A stretch of 64,000 bases of DNA from Persicitalea sp963716085 (GCA_963716085.1 OY970288.1:682001-746000); one strand, 5' to 3'; shown: positions 41,972 to 51,206, counted from the stretch's first letter. Translations and numbers: made by a program. The notes: generated by a model not told the origin, from the letters alone.

Positions 41972-42743
41972 GCGGTTCGAAGTTAGATTCTTGCTTTGGA
42001 TAGGTTGTCTGGCTCTTTTGCCGATGAGCCAAGGCTTCGCGTTTACGCCCGCTGCCGCCAAAATTCACTTCACGGTCGCGAATCATACCGATGGGCGCGT
42101 GCTATCGCTGCTTGTCTTTCAATCGGACGACGCTGACTTTGCCACTTTCGACACGCTGCAAACCGTGGGACAGTTTTCTCAAGGGATAATTTCAGCGGGT
42201 GGGCCGAACAGGGACTTCAAAGCCTACCAAAAAATAATCATTCAAACCAATCGACGCACATTCGATACGGGCGCATTGGCTTACGGAGGCCGATGCTCCG
42301 CCTTCTCGCTGACCCTGAACGCTGAGGGCGTGAAAGTCAGCCGCGATTATTCGCACAAGATCATGAAGTGGATCCGGCTCTTTCTGGTCGTTTCTTTGTT
42401 GACCTATTTTATCAAAGGGTTTCCATTGCTGCTGATCGTCGGCTATCGGTTCAAACGTTTTTATAAAGATTTCTTGCTGCTGAACGGTATCTTTGCCCTT
42501 TCCTTTTTCATTCCGATTATTGTACCGCTTGGCGTAGATCACGGAGAAGGCTTTGATCGCTTGGGCATGTTCATCTACGCCATGCTCCTACTGGTTGCGG
42601 CTTTCGAAACCTGTCGTTACACAGAACAGGTGCCCGAATCGCCGAAAAGAATGACGTTTGCCATCATTGTGAGTAGCTTACTATGGGCTTTTCCCGGTTA
42701 TATTCTCGTGCTTTTCGGCATCTTTCTTTTCGGTGGATGCTGA
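41964..42743 (+). CDS. membrane protein of unknown function
   Basis: A 259-residue protein starting with GTG at 41964, inside the end of the preceding gene. It has a signal peptide (FLLWIGCLALLPMSQGFA), a periplasmic domain of about 100 residues (FTVANHTDGRVLSLLVF), then about four membrane helices from residue 135 (IRLFLVVSLLTYFIKG, FALSFFIPIIVPLGV, MFIYAMLLLVAAF, WAFPGYILVLFGIFLF). Close coupling to the two Cys-rich lipoprotein genes suggests that they work together in the envelope (inference). Family not recognised. Confidence 0.6.
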   Translation: MIERFEVRFLLWIGCLALLPMSQGFAFTPAAAKIHFTVANHTDGRVLSLLVFQSDDADFATFDTLQTVGQFSQGIISAGGPNRDFKAYQKIIIQTNRRTFDTGALAYGGRCSAFSLTLNAEGVKVSRDYSHKIMKWIRLFLVVSLLTYFIKGFPLLLIVGYRFKRFYKDFLLLNGIFALSFFIPIIVPLGVDHGEGFDRLGMFIYAMLLLVAAFETCRYTEQVPESPKRMTFAIIVSSLLWAFPGYILVLFGIFLFGGC

Positions 42744-42884
42744 GAAGGCCCACTGTCAAGGGCTTAGCAAATATACTGGTGTACTGGTGCTTACCTACCG
42801 GCGTGAGGACAAATAAGTATTCGGACAAAACCTCATATATATCGTCATCTGTTCACAGTTTTAAATAGAGTGCTCCTGAACACC

Positions 42885-43412
42885 ATGAAAATAATCTACA
42901 CTTCACTCCTCATAATGCTCAGCGCGACACTGAGTCAAGCCCAAACAGAAACTGAATCTCCCGCTTCTTCCAAAGAAAAGCTGAGTTCTTTTCACCCTAA
43001 GGGCAGTTGGCTGTTGGGGGCCGGGGCCACATTCCTCGGATTGACCGCTAAGGGCGGTGTCTTTGCCGCCGATCAGCTCTGGTTGGGCGTGGAGGTTGAG
43101 AGGCACAAACTGTTCTCGACTCGTCAGGAGATTGGATTTGTCCCTAGGTACTACGTGGGTAAGAGTAGAATGCATGGCTTTGCGGGCGCGGGCGTTTCCT
43201 ACGGATATTTTAGAACTGACTCCTGGGATTTCGATAACCCCAGGCCACCGAAAATATACCACAGCGTCAAGCTGAACACACTGGCGGGGGCCGAAGTCCA
43301 CCTGACCCGCCGCATCAGCATCGAAGGAGTCGCCAAGATGGGCTGGTTGACCGAGGCCAGCGGCTGGTTGCCCAGCGTGCAAGGGTCGATCAATGTGCTT
43401 CTGGGGAAGTAA
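42885..43412 (+). CDS. outer-membrane beta-barrel protein
   Basis: A 175-residue exported protein. The start at 42885 (MKIIYTSLLIMLSATLSQAQ) gives a signal peptide. The mature part has alternating strands with glycine and aromatic turns (GSWLLGAGATFLGL, GFVPRYYVGKSRMHGFAGAG, SVKLNTLAGAEVHLTRRISI), as in small porin-family barrels. The C-terminus ends GSINVLLGK. Function unknown. It converges with the next barrel gene. Confidence 0.65.
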   Translation: MKIIYTSLLIMLSATLSQAQTETESPASSKEKLSSFHPKGSWLLGAGATFLGLTAKGGVFAADQLWLGVEVERHKLFSTRQEIGFVPRYYVGKSRMHGFAGAGVSYGYFRTDSWDFDNPRPPKIYHSVKLNTLAGAEVHLTRRISIEGVAKMGWLTEASGWLPSVQGSINVLLGK

Positions 43413-43469
43413 CTTAAATCGTCAGATACCAAAGTCAAAGAGATATCCCGTTCTGTCAATGATCCTTGC

Positions 43470-44093
43470 TCAGTAAAACCGCCGCCGACCCATCGGAATG
43501 GTATTACTCAAAGTGAGCGAGGTGATGTCGGGATTGAAAGGCGTGGTGACAATATGCTCGACCGAGATTTTTAAATCGCCGAACACGACGCCAACGTGCG
43601 GGGCCACGGTGAGGAAAATATCGCGGTCACGGCGGCGTAGGTAATACGTGTCTTCGGTCACGGCATCGCGGGCTTCCAGCTTGCCGATGTAGGTAGCTCC
43701 TGCCGCCACCCCTATGAAAAAGCGGGCTTTGCCGCCGCTGCCAAAGTATAGATCGGCCATAGGCAGTACAAAAGGCGTGAACTTGCCCTCCAACTGACTG
43801 TTGGATTCGATATCGAAAAACTTGGGCCGAAATACGCCCCCTAGTTTCACGCCCAGATTGATGTGCGGCGAAACGATGAACTGCGGCGTAAAAAACACCT
43901 GCCAACCCAGGCGGGTGTCTTCTAAAAACACCGGGCTGACGCTGTAAGCCGCGCCCGCTTTGGACGCCGCCACACCCACGCCGATTTCCATGTAGCCGCG
44001 TCGCTCGTCCTGGTAGGGGCGGGTGAATTCCTGGGCAAGCGCATTGGCACCTAGGCCGAGCAGGATGAGGAGGGAATAGTAGGTTTTACGCAT
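43470..44093 (-). CDS. outer-membrane beta-barrel protein
   Basis: A 207-residue exported protein: signal LLILLGLGANALAQ, then barrel-like strands (GYMEIGVGVAASKAG, QVFFTPQFIVSPHINLGVKLGG, KARFFIGVAAGATYIG, FLTVAPHVGVVFG). It resembles PorT/porin-family small barrels of Bacteroidota. Function unknown. It lies on the minus strand, downstream of the PQQ-type dehydrogenase gene by 39 bases. Confidence 0.65.
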   Translation of the reverse strand: MRKTYYSLLILLGLGANALAQEFTRPYQDERRGYMEIGVGVAASKAGAAYSVSPVFLEDTRLGWQVFFTPQFIVSPHINLGVKLGGVFRPKFFDIESNSQLEGKFTPFVLPMADLYFGSGGKARFFIGVAAGATYIGKLEARDAVTEDTYYLRRRDRDIFLTVAPHVGVVFGDLKISVEHIVTTPFNPDITSLTLSNTIPMGRRRFY

Positions 44094-44132
44094 GAGGAGT
44101 GAGGAAAAAATTTCGGGAAAATAAATGAAAAT

Positions 44133-46787
44133 TTATAATCCGAACTTCACCCAGTCTAACGTTCCGGTGCTTGCTTCGCCATTTTCTTCTTCTCGCACAA
44201 AGACAAAGTACAGATCATTTTGTCCGGGATTCGAGTCGATAGGAGTGGTAGCTTCCTGGTATTCGCTGGTGCCGGGAGTAGGGGTAAAGTCAAAGGTACT
44301 CAGTAGTTTGCCCGCAGGTGAGCCACTGTGTACTTCTATTTTCAATCCTTTCTCAGGCATCGTATAACGGTATGTTAGAGACTTGATGTTTTTCAGATCA
44401 ATATCCCTGATCACAAATACCGCGCCATTTTTCAAATTCGATAATCCGTTCCGCTCTTTCTTCAACAAGTACACGCTGTCCAACTGCTCGACTTCCACCT
44501 GCGCGGGTCGTAGCCACAGAGAGGTGTAATTGGTCAAAGGGTCGATGCCCCCGCCCCCGCCGTCGGTGTAGGAAGCCATGAGCTGGTATAAGCCGGGCCT
44601 GTTTTCTGCAAGATGCTCTTTCAGGATTTTAGAACCCTGCGGCGGCAGCGTCGTTTGGGCTTCGCCGATCGCCAGCACATACTTCACAATTTCGGTGGCT
44701 TCTTCCTTAGAAAGCTGCGGGTGGGCGTTCATGGCGATTTCACCCCACACGCCCCCACCCCCGGTGATAACCTTATTGGCTAAACGTGCCAACGCACCTG
44801 GATCGGCGCGGTACTTGTCGGATACGTCGGCGAAGGCCGGACCAACCGACTGCTGCTTGATTTGGTGACAGGCCTTGCAGTCGCTCTTTTCCAGGAGTTC
44901 TTTCCCCAAATCCATGTTCTCTGCTGTCTCCTGATGACCGATAAGGGCAGCCTGGTTGGCGAGTTGCGGGATGAAGGTGAACTTCACGTTGGTACGCTTC
45001 GGGTCGATGGTTTTGTCTTCCTCGTCTTGCACTTTTACATCGTACGCAAACGGCTCATCGTCAAAATAAAACGAGCGATTGTTGGGCGTTTCGATGGTGA
45101 GTTGCGGCATCGTGTTGCCCACCCGAATCATAAGCGTGTCGGAACCGCTACCGCCCGCGCTGTCAGTCACCCGTAGTATGACGGGAAAAGTACCATTCTT
45201 GGAAAAAGAAAAATTGACGGTTCCGCCGCTGGAAGTGACGGTATTATTGCCAAACTTCCAGTGGTAGGTCAGCGGGTCTTTATCCAGATCGTAACTTTTG
45301 TTGGTGTCGAAGGTGATGCGCATCGGCGCGGTACCAAGCGAATCTGAGGCCGAAATGATCGCCACCGGATCACGGTTTCCCGCGTTGTAGTCGATGCGCA
45401 CCAAGCGGGCGTCGGCGTTGTCGATACCGTACACGGAGCCGTATTCCAGCGCGTAGAGCGAGCCCTCGGGGCCGAAGGTCATGTCGATGGGGCGGCGGAA
45501 ATCACCTTTGGCGGGCATGAACTGCGTCATGCCCCGGTAGTTCTGGTTATCGTCCAGATCCACGGCAAAAACCCAGTTGCGCATCCATTCGGTGATAAAG
45601 AGCTTTTTGTCGAAATATTCGGGAAACTTCGTGTCGGATTTCAGCGCCGGATCGAAGTTGTAAACCGGACCGATGATCGCGCTACGGCCGCCTTTATCCA
45701 ATTCTGGAAACTCTGGCGACTCATCGTAGGGGTACCAAATAAGGGCTTTTTGGGCGGGCGGCAGCTTTTTGATGCCCGTATTATTGGGTGAATCATTGAC
45801 CGGGTGCGCGGGGTCGAAAAGCGGGCCGACCTTCTCGGTAGCAAAATCGAGATCGTGGTACGCTTTGTTGTCGCCGATGAAGTAGGGCCAGCCAAAGTTG
45901 CCCGCCTGCCGCGCCTGGTTGAACTCGTCGTAGCCCTTGGGGCCGGGCTCGCCGTCCCTGCCACTATCGGGGCCGATTTCGCCCCAGTACAGAAAGCCCG
46001 TTTTGGCGTCCACCGTGATGCGGTAGGGGTTGCGGCAACCCATGACATAAATCTCGGGGCGCGTTCCGGTGCGGTCGGAAGGCCGAACCCCCGACGGGTC
46101 GGTTCCTTTGGCGAATAAATTCCCATCAGGAATGGTAATCGTTCCGTCCGGCTCGGGATGCACGCGCAGGATGGCCCCGCGCAGGTCGTTGGCATTGCCC
46201 GCCGCCCGCTGGTCGTCGAAGAGTTCGCGACCGGGCCGCTCGTCGATGGGCGTAAAGCCGTTGGACGCGAACGGGCTGGTGTTGTCACCCACCGAAATGT
46301 ACAGGTTGCCATCCGGCCCGAAGGCCAGCGAACCGCCCGTGTGACGGCTGATTTCGTAGTCGATCGGGATTTCCAGCAGCACTTTCTCCGAGGCTACGTC
46401 CAGCGTGTTATCATCCCGCAGAATGAAGCGCGAAACGTGTTGCTTGGGCGTATCGGAAATGGGCGTATTGTAAAAGTAGATGAAATGATTTTGGGTAAAA
46501 TCAGGATCCAGGGCCAGGCCAATCAGGCCGTTGCCATATTTGGTTTCCCAAAAAACCGGAAACTCACGGACGAGCTTCGTCTGGCGAGACGCCGGGTCAT
46601 AGACGTAGAAATTGCCCTTCCGCTCAGTGAAGAACACCCGACCGTCTGGCGCTACGGCCAACTCCATCGGCTCGTTGAGGTCGTTGGAGAGGACGGTCTT
46701 GACGAAGCGGTTTTCTTCGGGAATTTGGGCGTACGAAGTGATGCTCATAACCACCAGAGCCATCACCAGAGTACCCAAGGCTTTCAC
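44133..46787 (-). CDS. PQQ-type sugar dehydrogenase fused to PKD, cytochrome c and carbohydrate-binding-like domains
   Basis: An 884-residue exported protein. Residues about 25-460 form a glucose/sorbosone dehydrogenase propeller (MELAVAPDGRVFFTE, RHTGGSLAFGPDGNLY, IYVMGCRNPYRI, ALEYGSVYG). A PKD domain follows at about 475-560 and a class I cytochrome c at about 620-710 with the haem motif CKACH. A C-terminal CBM6-like beta-sandwich ends GTLDWVKFGL. The propeller would oxidise a sugar with PQQ and pass electrons to the fused haem. The start is GTG at 46787, giving MKALGTLVMALVVMSITSYA; the open frame upstream is translated repeat DNA. Confidence 0.88.
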   Translation of the reverse strand: MKALGTLVMALVVMSITSYAQIPEENRFVKTVLSNDLNEPMELAVAPDGRVFFTERKGNFYVYDPASRQTKLVREFPVFWETKYGNGLIGLALDPDFTQNHFIYFYNTPISDTPKQHVSRFILRDDNTLDVASEKVLLEIPIDYEISRHTGGSLAFGPDGNLYISVGDNTSPFASNGFTPIDERPGRELFDDQRAAGNANDLRGAILRVHPEPDGTITIPDGNLFAKGTDPSGVRPSDRTGTRPEIYVMGCRNPYRITVDAKTGFLYWGEIGPDSGRDGEPGPKGYDEFNQARQAGNFGWPYFIGDNKAYHDLDFATEKVGPLFDPAHPVNDSPNNTGIKKLPPAQKALIWYPYDESPEFPELDKGGRSAIIGPVYNFDPALKSDTKFPEYFDKKLFITEWMRNWVFAVDLDDNQNYRGMTQFMPAKGDFRRPIDMTFGPEGSLYALEYGSVYGIDNADARLVRIDYNAGNRDPVAIISASDSLGTAPMRITFDTNKSYDLDKDPLTYHWKFGNNTVTSSGGTVNFSFSKNGTFPVILRVTDSAGGSGSDTLMIRVGNTMPQLTIETPNNRSFYFDDEPFAYDVKVQDEEDKTIDPKRTNVKFTFIPQLANQAALIGHQETAENMDLGKELLEKSDCKACHQIKQQSVGPAFADVSDKYRADPGALARLANKVITGGGGVWGEIAMNAHPQLSKEEATEIVKYVLAIGEAQTTLPPQGSKILKEHLAENRPGLYQLMASYTDGGGGGIDPLTNYTSLWLRPAQVEVEQLDSVYLLKKERNGLSNLKNGAVFVIRDIDLKNIKSLTYRYTMPEKGLKIEVHSGSPAGKLLSTFDFTPTPGTSEYQEATTPIDSNPGQNDLYFVFVREEENGEASTGTLDWVKFGL

Positions 46788-46812
46788 CCTATAATGAATT
46801 GTCGGCCGTAAA

Positions 46813-46880
46813 GCCTCGGAGAGGCCTAACCTTTGTAGCTTTGAATACATCCATAACAAAGCATGAGCCCCAGCGGGGCG
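46813..46880. repeat. REP-like hairpins upstream of the dehydrogenase gene
   Basis: The hairpin GCCTCGGAGAGGC (46813-46825) is followed by CTAACCTTTGTAG, and after a spacer comes a second hairpin GCCCCAGCGGGGC (46868-46880). The first hairpin and its CTTTGTAG tail match the copy inside ribD at 55950-55975 at 24 of 26 positions. Confidence 0.8.
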
Positions 46881-46929
46881 GCATATTCTGATAATTTTTT
46901 GTGAATTGAGAAACATTAAAAAAGAATTT

Positions 46930-47304
46930 TTAAGCGGCGGTTTTGATTTCCGCCCAGTCGATAATAGTTTCGGCGCGTTTGAAGGCGGTTTGGATCACCT
47001 CCGTATCCAGGATGCCGTCGTAGGCCATATTGAGGTGTAAGAGCTCGTAGGCCGTGGCGAAAGTGTTAAGAGCCTTTTTATCCGACTTAGCCAGATTCTT
47101 CTTGTACCAATCGACGTCCTTGCGGCCTTTCGCCTTTTCGCCGAACAAACCGTCCAAAGCCACCAGAACTCCTGTATAAGCGGTATGGCCCGCCATCTTT
47201 ACGTACTTGGCATCTTGGTAAAATCCGTCTTCCTTCCCGGCTTTTTCGCGGAGGATTTCTTTGGCGTTGTCCAGGTAGCGGCGGGCTTCGGTGATGGTTT
47301 CCAC
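46930..47304 (-). CDS. DUF5618-family protein
   Basis: A 124-residue all-helical soluble protein: EARRYLDNAKEILREKAG at the start, KYVKMAGHTAYTGVLVALDGL in the middle, TFATAYELLHLNMAYDG, and a terminal helix AFKRAETIIDWAEIK. This matches DUF5618, a Bacteroidota family related to HEPN-like helical bundles; function not established. No partner nucleotidyltransferase gene is adjacent. Confidence 0.75.
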   Translation of the reverse strand: METITEARRYLDNAKEILREKAGKEDGFYQDAKYVKMAGHTAYTGVLVALDGLFGEKAKGRKDVDWYKKNLAKSDKKALNTFATAYELLHLNMAYDGILDTEVIQTAFKRAETIIDWAEIKTAA

Positions 47305-47445
47305 GTTGACGAGGGGTGAATTGAGGATTGTAAAATGAATTCAAAAGCAAAGATTGAAATCTTTCCAACCATTTTACAAACGTAGGGGTCTGTGTTTTTG
47401 TTGACGAGATTTTTCAACCATCGCTCCCCGGTAGGTCGGGCTGAG

Positions 47446-48483
47446 CTACTCGCACCGCCACAAACTATCCGTAAAATAATGCCGACTATCAAAGAAATTC
47501 TTCTCCACGACAAAGCCACTCTCCGCCGCCAGCGCGTCGATTTCTTTTAGACTGTATTTCTTGGAAAGCTCGGTATGGATTAACTCATTTTGCTGAAAAT
47601 GAAAGGATTGATCCAAGTCTTTAAAGTAAACCTCCTGCGCTGCCAGACTGACCAGCATACTACGTACTTCACCGACTTTCGGGTCATAGAAGCTGTAAAA
47701 ATCAAACTGCTCCAGCGAGAAATCTGCTCCCAACTCCCGGTTCATGCGGGTGAGGAGGTTGAGGTTAAAAGCGCGGGTGACGCCTGCGGCGTCGTCGTAG
47801 GCTTCCTGAATGACCCTCGGATTTTTGCATAAATCAAAACCTGTCAGTAAGCGGCCATCCGGTTGCATAACGCTGCGAATCATGCTCAGCAGTTCGATAG
47901 CGCCATCTTTCTCGTAATTGCCGATATTCCCACCCAGAAAAAGGTAGAGATTGGGACGCCCTTCCGAGTCCAGATTATTCAGGACATCAAAGTAGTCACC
48001 CACCAACGTGCGCACATCCAGGTCGGGCAAGCTCTCGGCCAATTTGCCCTCCAACTGCTGCATGGCTTCGCCCGAAATGTCGATGGGCAGATAAGTGAAA
48101 TTCACGGCTTGCCCAACCAGGTATTTCAAAAGCTCGCGGGTTTTCAAACCATCCCCCGCTCCGAGTTCAATGATGTTAAAGGCTCCGCGATAAGGCAACG
48201 CGGCTACGATGTCGGCGGGCTGCCGTGTCAGAATCTCCATCTCAGCGCGCGTCGGATAGTACTCCGGCAACTCCATGATTTGCTGAAATATCCGACTCCC
48301 CACATCGTCGTAGAAGTACTTGGAGGACAAAGACTTCGGAGAAGAAGAAAGCCCCTTGTGTACATCTTCGGCAAAGGGAGTTGTCTCAATTAATAATGGA
48401 TAATGGATAGTGGACAATGTCTGTATTAGTTTAGTCGTGTAGATGTTTAGTTGGGAACCTTTTTTCTCAATGCAGCCCTCCAC
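47446..48483 (-). CDS. egtD: L-histidine N-alpha-methyltransferase (ergothioneine pathway)
   Basis: Up to 345 residues; the conserved core is about 315. Signatures: LSSSPKSLSSKYFYDDVGSRIF, then the SAM-binding IIELGAGDGLKTRELL, LFLGGNIGNYE and LLTGFDLCKNP. EgtD trimethylates histidine to hercynine. The GTG at 48483 is the first start, but the first about 31 codons lie in repeat DNA (aatggat-type heptamers at about 48395-48425). The real start may be an ATT near 48390. It follows egtB on the same strand, separated by an octamer array. Confidence 0.9.
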   Translation of the reverse strand: MEGCIEKKGSQLNIYTTKLIQTLSTIHYPLLIETTPFAEDVHKGLSSSPKSLSSKYFYDDVGSRIFQQIMELPEYYPTRAEMEILTRQPADIVAALPYRGAFNIIELGAGDGLKTRELLKYLVGQAVNFTYLPIDISGEAMQQLEGKLAESLPDLDVRTLVGDYFDVLNNLDSEGRPNLYLFLGGNIGNYEKDGAIELLSMIRSVMQPDGRLLTGFDLCKNPRVIQEAYDDAAGVTRAFNLNLLTRMNRELGADFSLEQFDFYSFYDPKVGEVRSMLVSLAAQEVYFKDLDQSFHFQQNELIHTELSKKYSLKEIDALAAESGFVVEKNFFDSRHYFTDSLWRCE

Positions 48484-48514
48484 TTTGTACCTTTGTACCT
48501 TTGTACCTTTGTAC
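48483..48514. repeat. octamer array CTTTGTAC x4 between egtB and egtD
   Basis: Four exact CTTTGTAC copies fill the space between the egtB stop (48517) and the egtD frame start. The unit differs from the CTTTGGAC array at 27387 in one base. Confidence 0.93.
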
Positions 48515-48516
48515 CT

Positions 48517-49716
48517 TCACCTCACCAACCGCACTCCCATACACTGCCATTGCAAATGCGGCGGAAAAAAGTTGCGGTAGGTGGCACGGCTGTGGCCGGG
48601 TGAGGTGGCGGTGGAGCCACCGCGCAGCACCATTTGGTTGATCATGAACTTGCCGTTGTACTCGCCAAGGGCACCAGGCGCTTTGCTGAATCGCGGGTAG
48701 GGGAGGTAGGCGCTGTGCGTCCATTCCCAGCGCTGTCCCCAGGCGAGTTGCGGCGCGGCGGCTTCCCACTCAAACTCCGTAGGAAGGCGCATCCCTTTCC
48801 AGGCGGCGAAGGCGGAGGCTTCGTAGAAACTGACGTGGCAGAGTATCGATTCGGGATTCACTTTCTGCAAGCCACCCAGGGTATAGTTATGCCACGCCCC
48901 ATCTATCTCGTGCCAATAGAGCGGGGCTTTCGCTTCGTGGGCGTTGACCCATTTCCATCCTTCGTCCAGCCATAGGTCGAAGTTTTGGTAGCCGCCATCT
49001 TGGATAAATTCCAGGTACTCGCCATTGGTGACGAGGGCTTTGCTGATCTGGAAGTCTTCCAGATAAACTTTGTGATGCCCCAGTTCATTGTCATAGTGGA
49101 AGTCGCCTTCATTAAAGCCTATTTCATAAATACCCTCATCCACCGAAGCCCAGCCTGATGCTTCATTCCGTACTTCGGTCAGTGAAAAGTCTTCTTTGTA
49201 TACCGGGAAAATGGGATTGTGGCCGAAAATGTATTTCAGATCCGTGATGAGCAGTTCCTGATGCTGTTGCTCGTGATTTAGGCCCAAGATGATGAGTTCT
49301 TCGAGCTCGTCGGTCAGGTTGTCGGCCATGAGCTGTCGCATGGCTTCGTTGACGTAGGCGCGGTAGCGATACACCTCCTTCACGCCCGGACGCGTGATGT
49401 TGCCCCGATCGGTACGGATCACGCGGCTGCCCATGTGGTTGTAGTAGCTATTGAAGAGATAGCTGAAATCAGGGTGATAGCGCCGGTATTCTTTCAAGAA
49501 TTTGACCAAGATAAACTCTTCGAAAAACCAGCTCGTGTGCGCCAAGTGCCACTTGGGCGGACTGACGAAATCGACGGGCTGCGGGATATAGTCTTCGAGT
49601 TGCAGCGGTTCGCAGAGGTCTTCGGTGTACTGACGTACCACCTCGTAGCTGGCGGATGTGTCGCGGTGTTGGGTGGTATCGGTTGATAGTTCCAGGGTAG
49701 CGGTTTCCTGCGGCAT
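48517..49716 (-). CDS. egtB: ergothioneine biosynthesis protein EgtB
   Basis: A 399-residue protein. The N-terminal DinB-like domain has the iron ligands in NHEQQHQELL (HxxxHxE). The C-terminal formylglycine-generating-enzyme-like domain has WVNAHEAKAPLYW, MRLPTEFEWEAAA, and the terminal VLRGGSTATSPGHSRATYRNFF. EgtB is the iron enzyme that joins hercynine to a thiol (gamma-glutamylcysteine or cysteine) with O2 to give the sulfoxide. With egtD it supplies two core steps; no C-S lyase gene is visible here. Confidence 0.94.
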   Translation of the reverse strand: MPQETATLELSTDTTQHRDTSASYEVVRQYTEDLCEPLQLEDYIPQPVDFVSPPKWHLAHTSWFFEEFILVKFLKEYRRYHPDFSYLFNSYYNHMGSRVIRTDRGNITRPGVKEVYRYRAYVNEAMRQLMADNLTDELEELIILGLNHEQQHQELLITDLKYIFGHNPIFPVYKEDFSLTEVRNEASGWASVDEGIYEIGFNEGDFHYDNELGHHKVYLEDFQISKALVTNGEYLEFIQDGGYQNFDLWLDEGWKWVNAHEAKAPLYWHEIDGAWHNYTLGGLQKVNPESILCHVSFYEASAFAAWKGMRLPTEFEWEAAAPQLAWGQRWEWTHSAYLPYPRFSKAPGALGEYNGKFMINQMVLRGGSTATSPGHSRATYRNFFPPHLQWQCMGVRLVR

Positions 49717-49750
49717 GGCGGTTTTAGATATAAATACTTGCGAAGATTGA

Positions 49751-49803
49751 AGATTTGTGAAGATTTGACAACTTTCAAAAAGTTGTCAAATCTTCACAAA
49801 TCT
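49751..49803. repeat. perfect 25-bp inverted repeat between mraY and egtB
   Basis: The arm at 49751-49775 (AGATTTGTGAAGATTTGACA plus five bases) is exactly complementary to 49779-49803, with the three-base loop CAA. It lies 35 bases upstream of egtB and 138 bases past the mraY stop, both on the minus strand. No strong T-run follows; the flank repeats GAAGATT. Confidence 0.95.
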
Positions 49804-49940
49804 CAGGCACTACAGCAAATCCGTGCCAGTTGGAAATCAACACGCCACAAGAAGAAGTTGTTTGGAAACGGGCGAGGGGGATAGCACTTTGATGCAATAT
49901 GGCTGGGTGACGATGCGTCGAACCACCTCACTCATCTTCT

Positions 49941-51155
49941 TTATTGCAGTTTCAACGTCACCAGCGCCAGGATGGCGAGCATGATGCCGACGATCCAGAA
50001 GCGCGTCACGATTTTTGATTCGTGGTAGCCTTTTTTCTGGAAGTGGTGATGAAGCGGCGACATGAGGAGAATACGCCTGCCTTCGCCAGTGCGTTTTTTG
50101 GTGTATTTGAAATAACTCACCTGAAAAATTACGGAGAGGAGCTCGGCCAGAAACACCCCGCACAGGACGGGAATGAGCAGTTCTTTGCGAATGGCCAGGG
50201 AAATAACCGCGATCACGCCCCCTAACATCAAACTGCCCGTGTCGCCCATAAATACCTGCGCCGGGTAGGCATTGTACCACAAAAATCCCACGCAGGCTCC
50301 GATAAGGGCAGCACAAAAAATCACCAACTCCCCGGAGTTGGGGATATACATGATATTGAGGTATTGCGCGAACTTGACGTTGCCCGAAAGGTAAGCCAAC
50401 ACGCCCAGTGTCAGCACGATAATCCCCGACGTGCCCGCCGCCAAACCGTCGATGCCGTCGGTGATATTGGCCCCGTTGGACACGGCCGTGATAATGAAAA
50501 TGGCCACGATGGTGTAAATAATCCAGGTGTATTCGTCGGGCAGCCAGCCAAAGGTCAGCAGGCTGTAATTGAATTCGTTGTTTTTCAGGAACGGCACGTT
50601 CGTAATCATCGGGTTGACGATGTCGCGGTAACGCTGTACCTCGCCGAGGGTACTGCTCAGCAGCGGCTGTTCGTACACCCGGATTTTGACGTGCTGATTG
50701 AAGGAAAGCGTCAATCCCACGATCAGACCCAGACCGATCTGCCCGATGATCTTGAAGCGGCCCGCCAGGCCATCTTTGTTGTTCTTGAATTTCTTGAGAT
50801 AATCGTCGATAAACCCAATCATGCCCGTCCACACTGCGGTGATGATGAGCAGGACGATATAGACGTTGGTCAGGTTGGCGAAGAGCAGCACCGGAATCAG
50901 CAGCGCGGCCAGAATAATGAAGCCGCCCATCGTGGGCGTGCCTTTTTTCTCCATTTGCCCTTCCAGTCCCAAATCCCGAATGCTTTCACCGACTTGCTTG
51001 AAACGCAGGTAGTCAATGATTTTACTACCGTAGACCGCGCCAATGACAAGCGACAAGATAGTACAGCTTAACGCCCGAAAAGAAAGGTATTGGAAAACGC
51101 CCGCGCCGGGGAAATCGAATTGTTTGTCGAGATACTCGAACAAATAGTAAAGCAT
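49941..51155 (-). CDS. mraY: phospho-N-acetylmuramoyl-pentapeptide-transferase
   Basis: A 404-residue membrane protein with about ten helices. Signatures: TPTMGGFIILAALLIPV, the Asp pair in IGFIDDYLKKFKNN, GANITDGIDGLAAG, MGDTGSLMLGG and MSPLHHHFQKKGYHESKIV. It moves phospho-MurNAc-pentapeptide to undecaprenyl phosphate, making lipid I. The start at 51155 (MLYYLFEYLDKQ) is the conserved one; an ATG ten codons earlier is in frame. It follows murE, but murD does not follow it, unlike in the standard division and cell-wall cluster. Confidence 0.96.
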   Translation of the reverse strand: MLYYLFEYLDKQFDFPGAGVFQYLSFRALSCTILSLVIGAVYGSKIIDYLRFKQVGESIRDLGLEGQMEKKGTPTMGGFIILAALLIPVLLFANLTNVYIVLLIITAVWTGMIGFIDDYLKKFKNNKDGLAGRFKIIGQIGLGLIVGLTLSFNQHVKIRVYEQPLLSSTLGEVQRYRDIVNPMITNVPFLKNNEFNYSLLTFGWLPDEYTWIIYTIVAIFIITAVSNGANITDGIDGLAAGTSGIIVLTLGVLAYLSGNVKFAQYLNIMYIPNSGELVIFCAALIGACVGFLWYNAYPAQVFMGDTGSLMLGGVIAVISLAIRKELLIPVLCGVFLAELLSVIFQVSYFKYTKKRTGEGRRILLMSPLHHHFQKKGYHESKIVTRFWIVGIMLAILALVTLKLQ

Positions 51156-51206
51156 AGGGGAGGGGGAAATTATGGGGTGCGGCAAAAGTAGGGAAAAAGG
51201 GTCTGG

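Noticed and set aside
48483..48514. CTTTGTAC repeats as a tandem promoter, since they spell TACCTTTG on the plus strand
   Set aside because: The neighbouring genes are on the minus strand, and sister arrays (CTTTGGAC, GGCACAAA and others) do not keep the box. The match is a by-product of the repeat unit.
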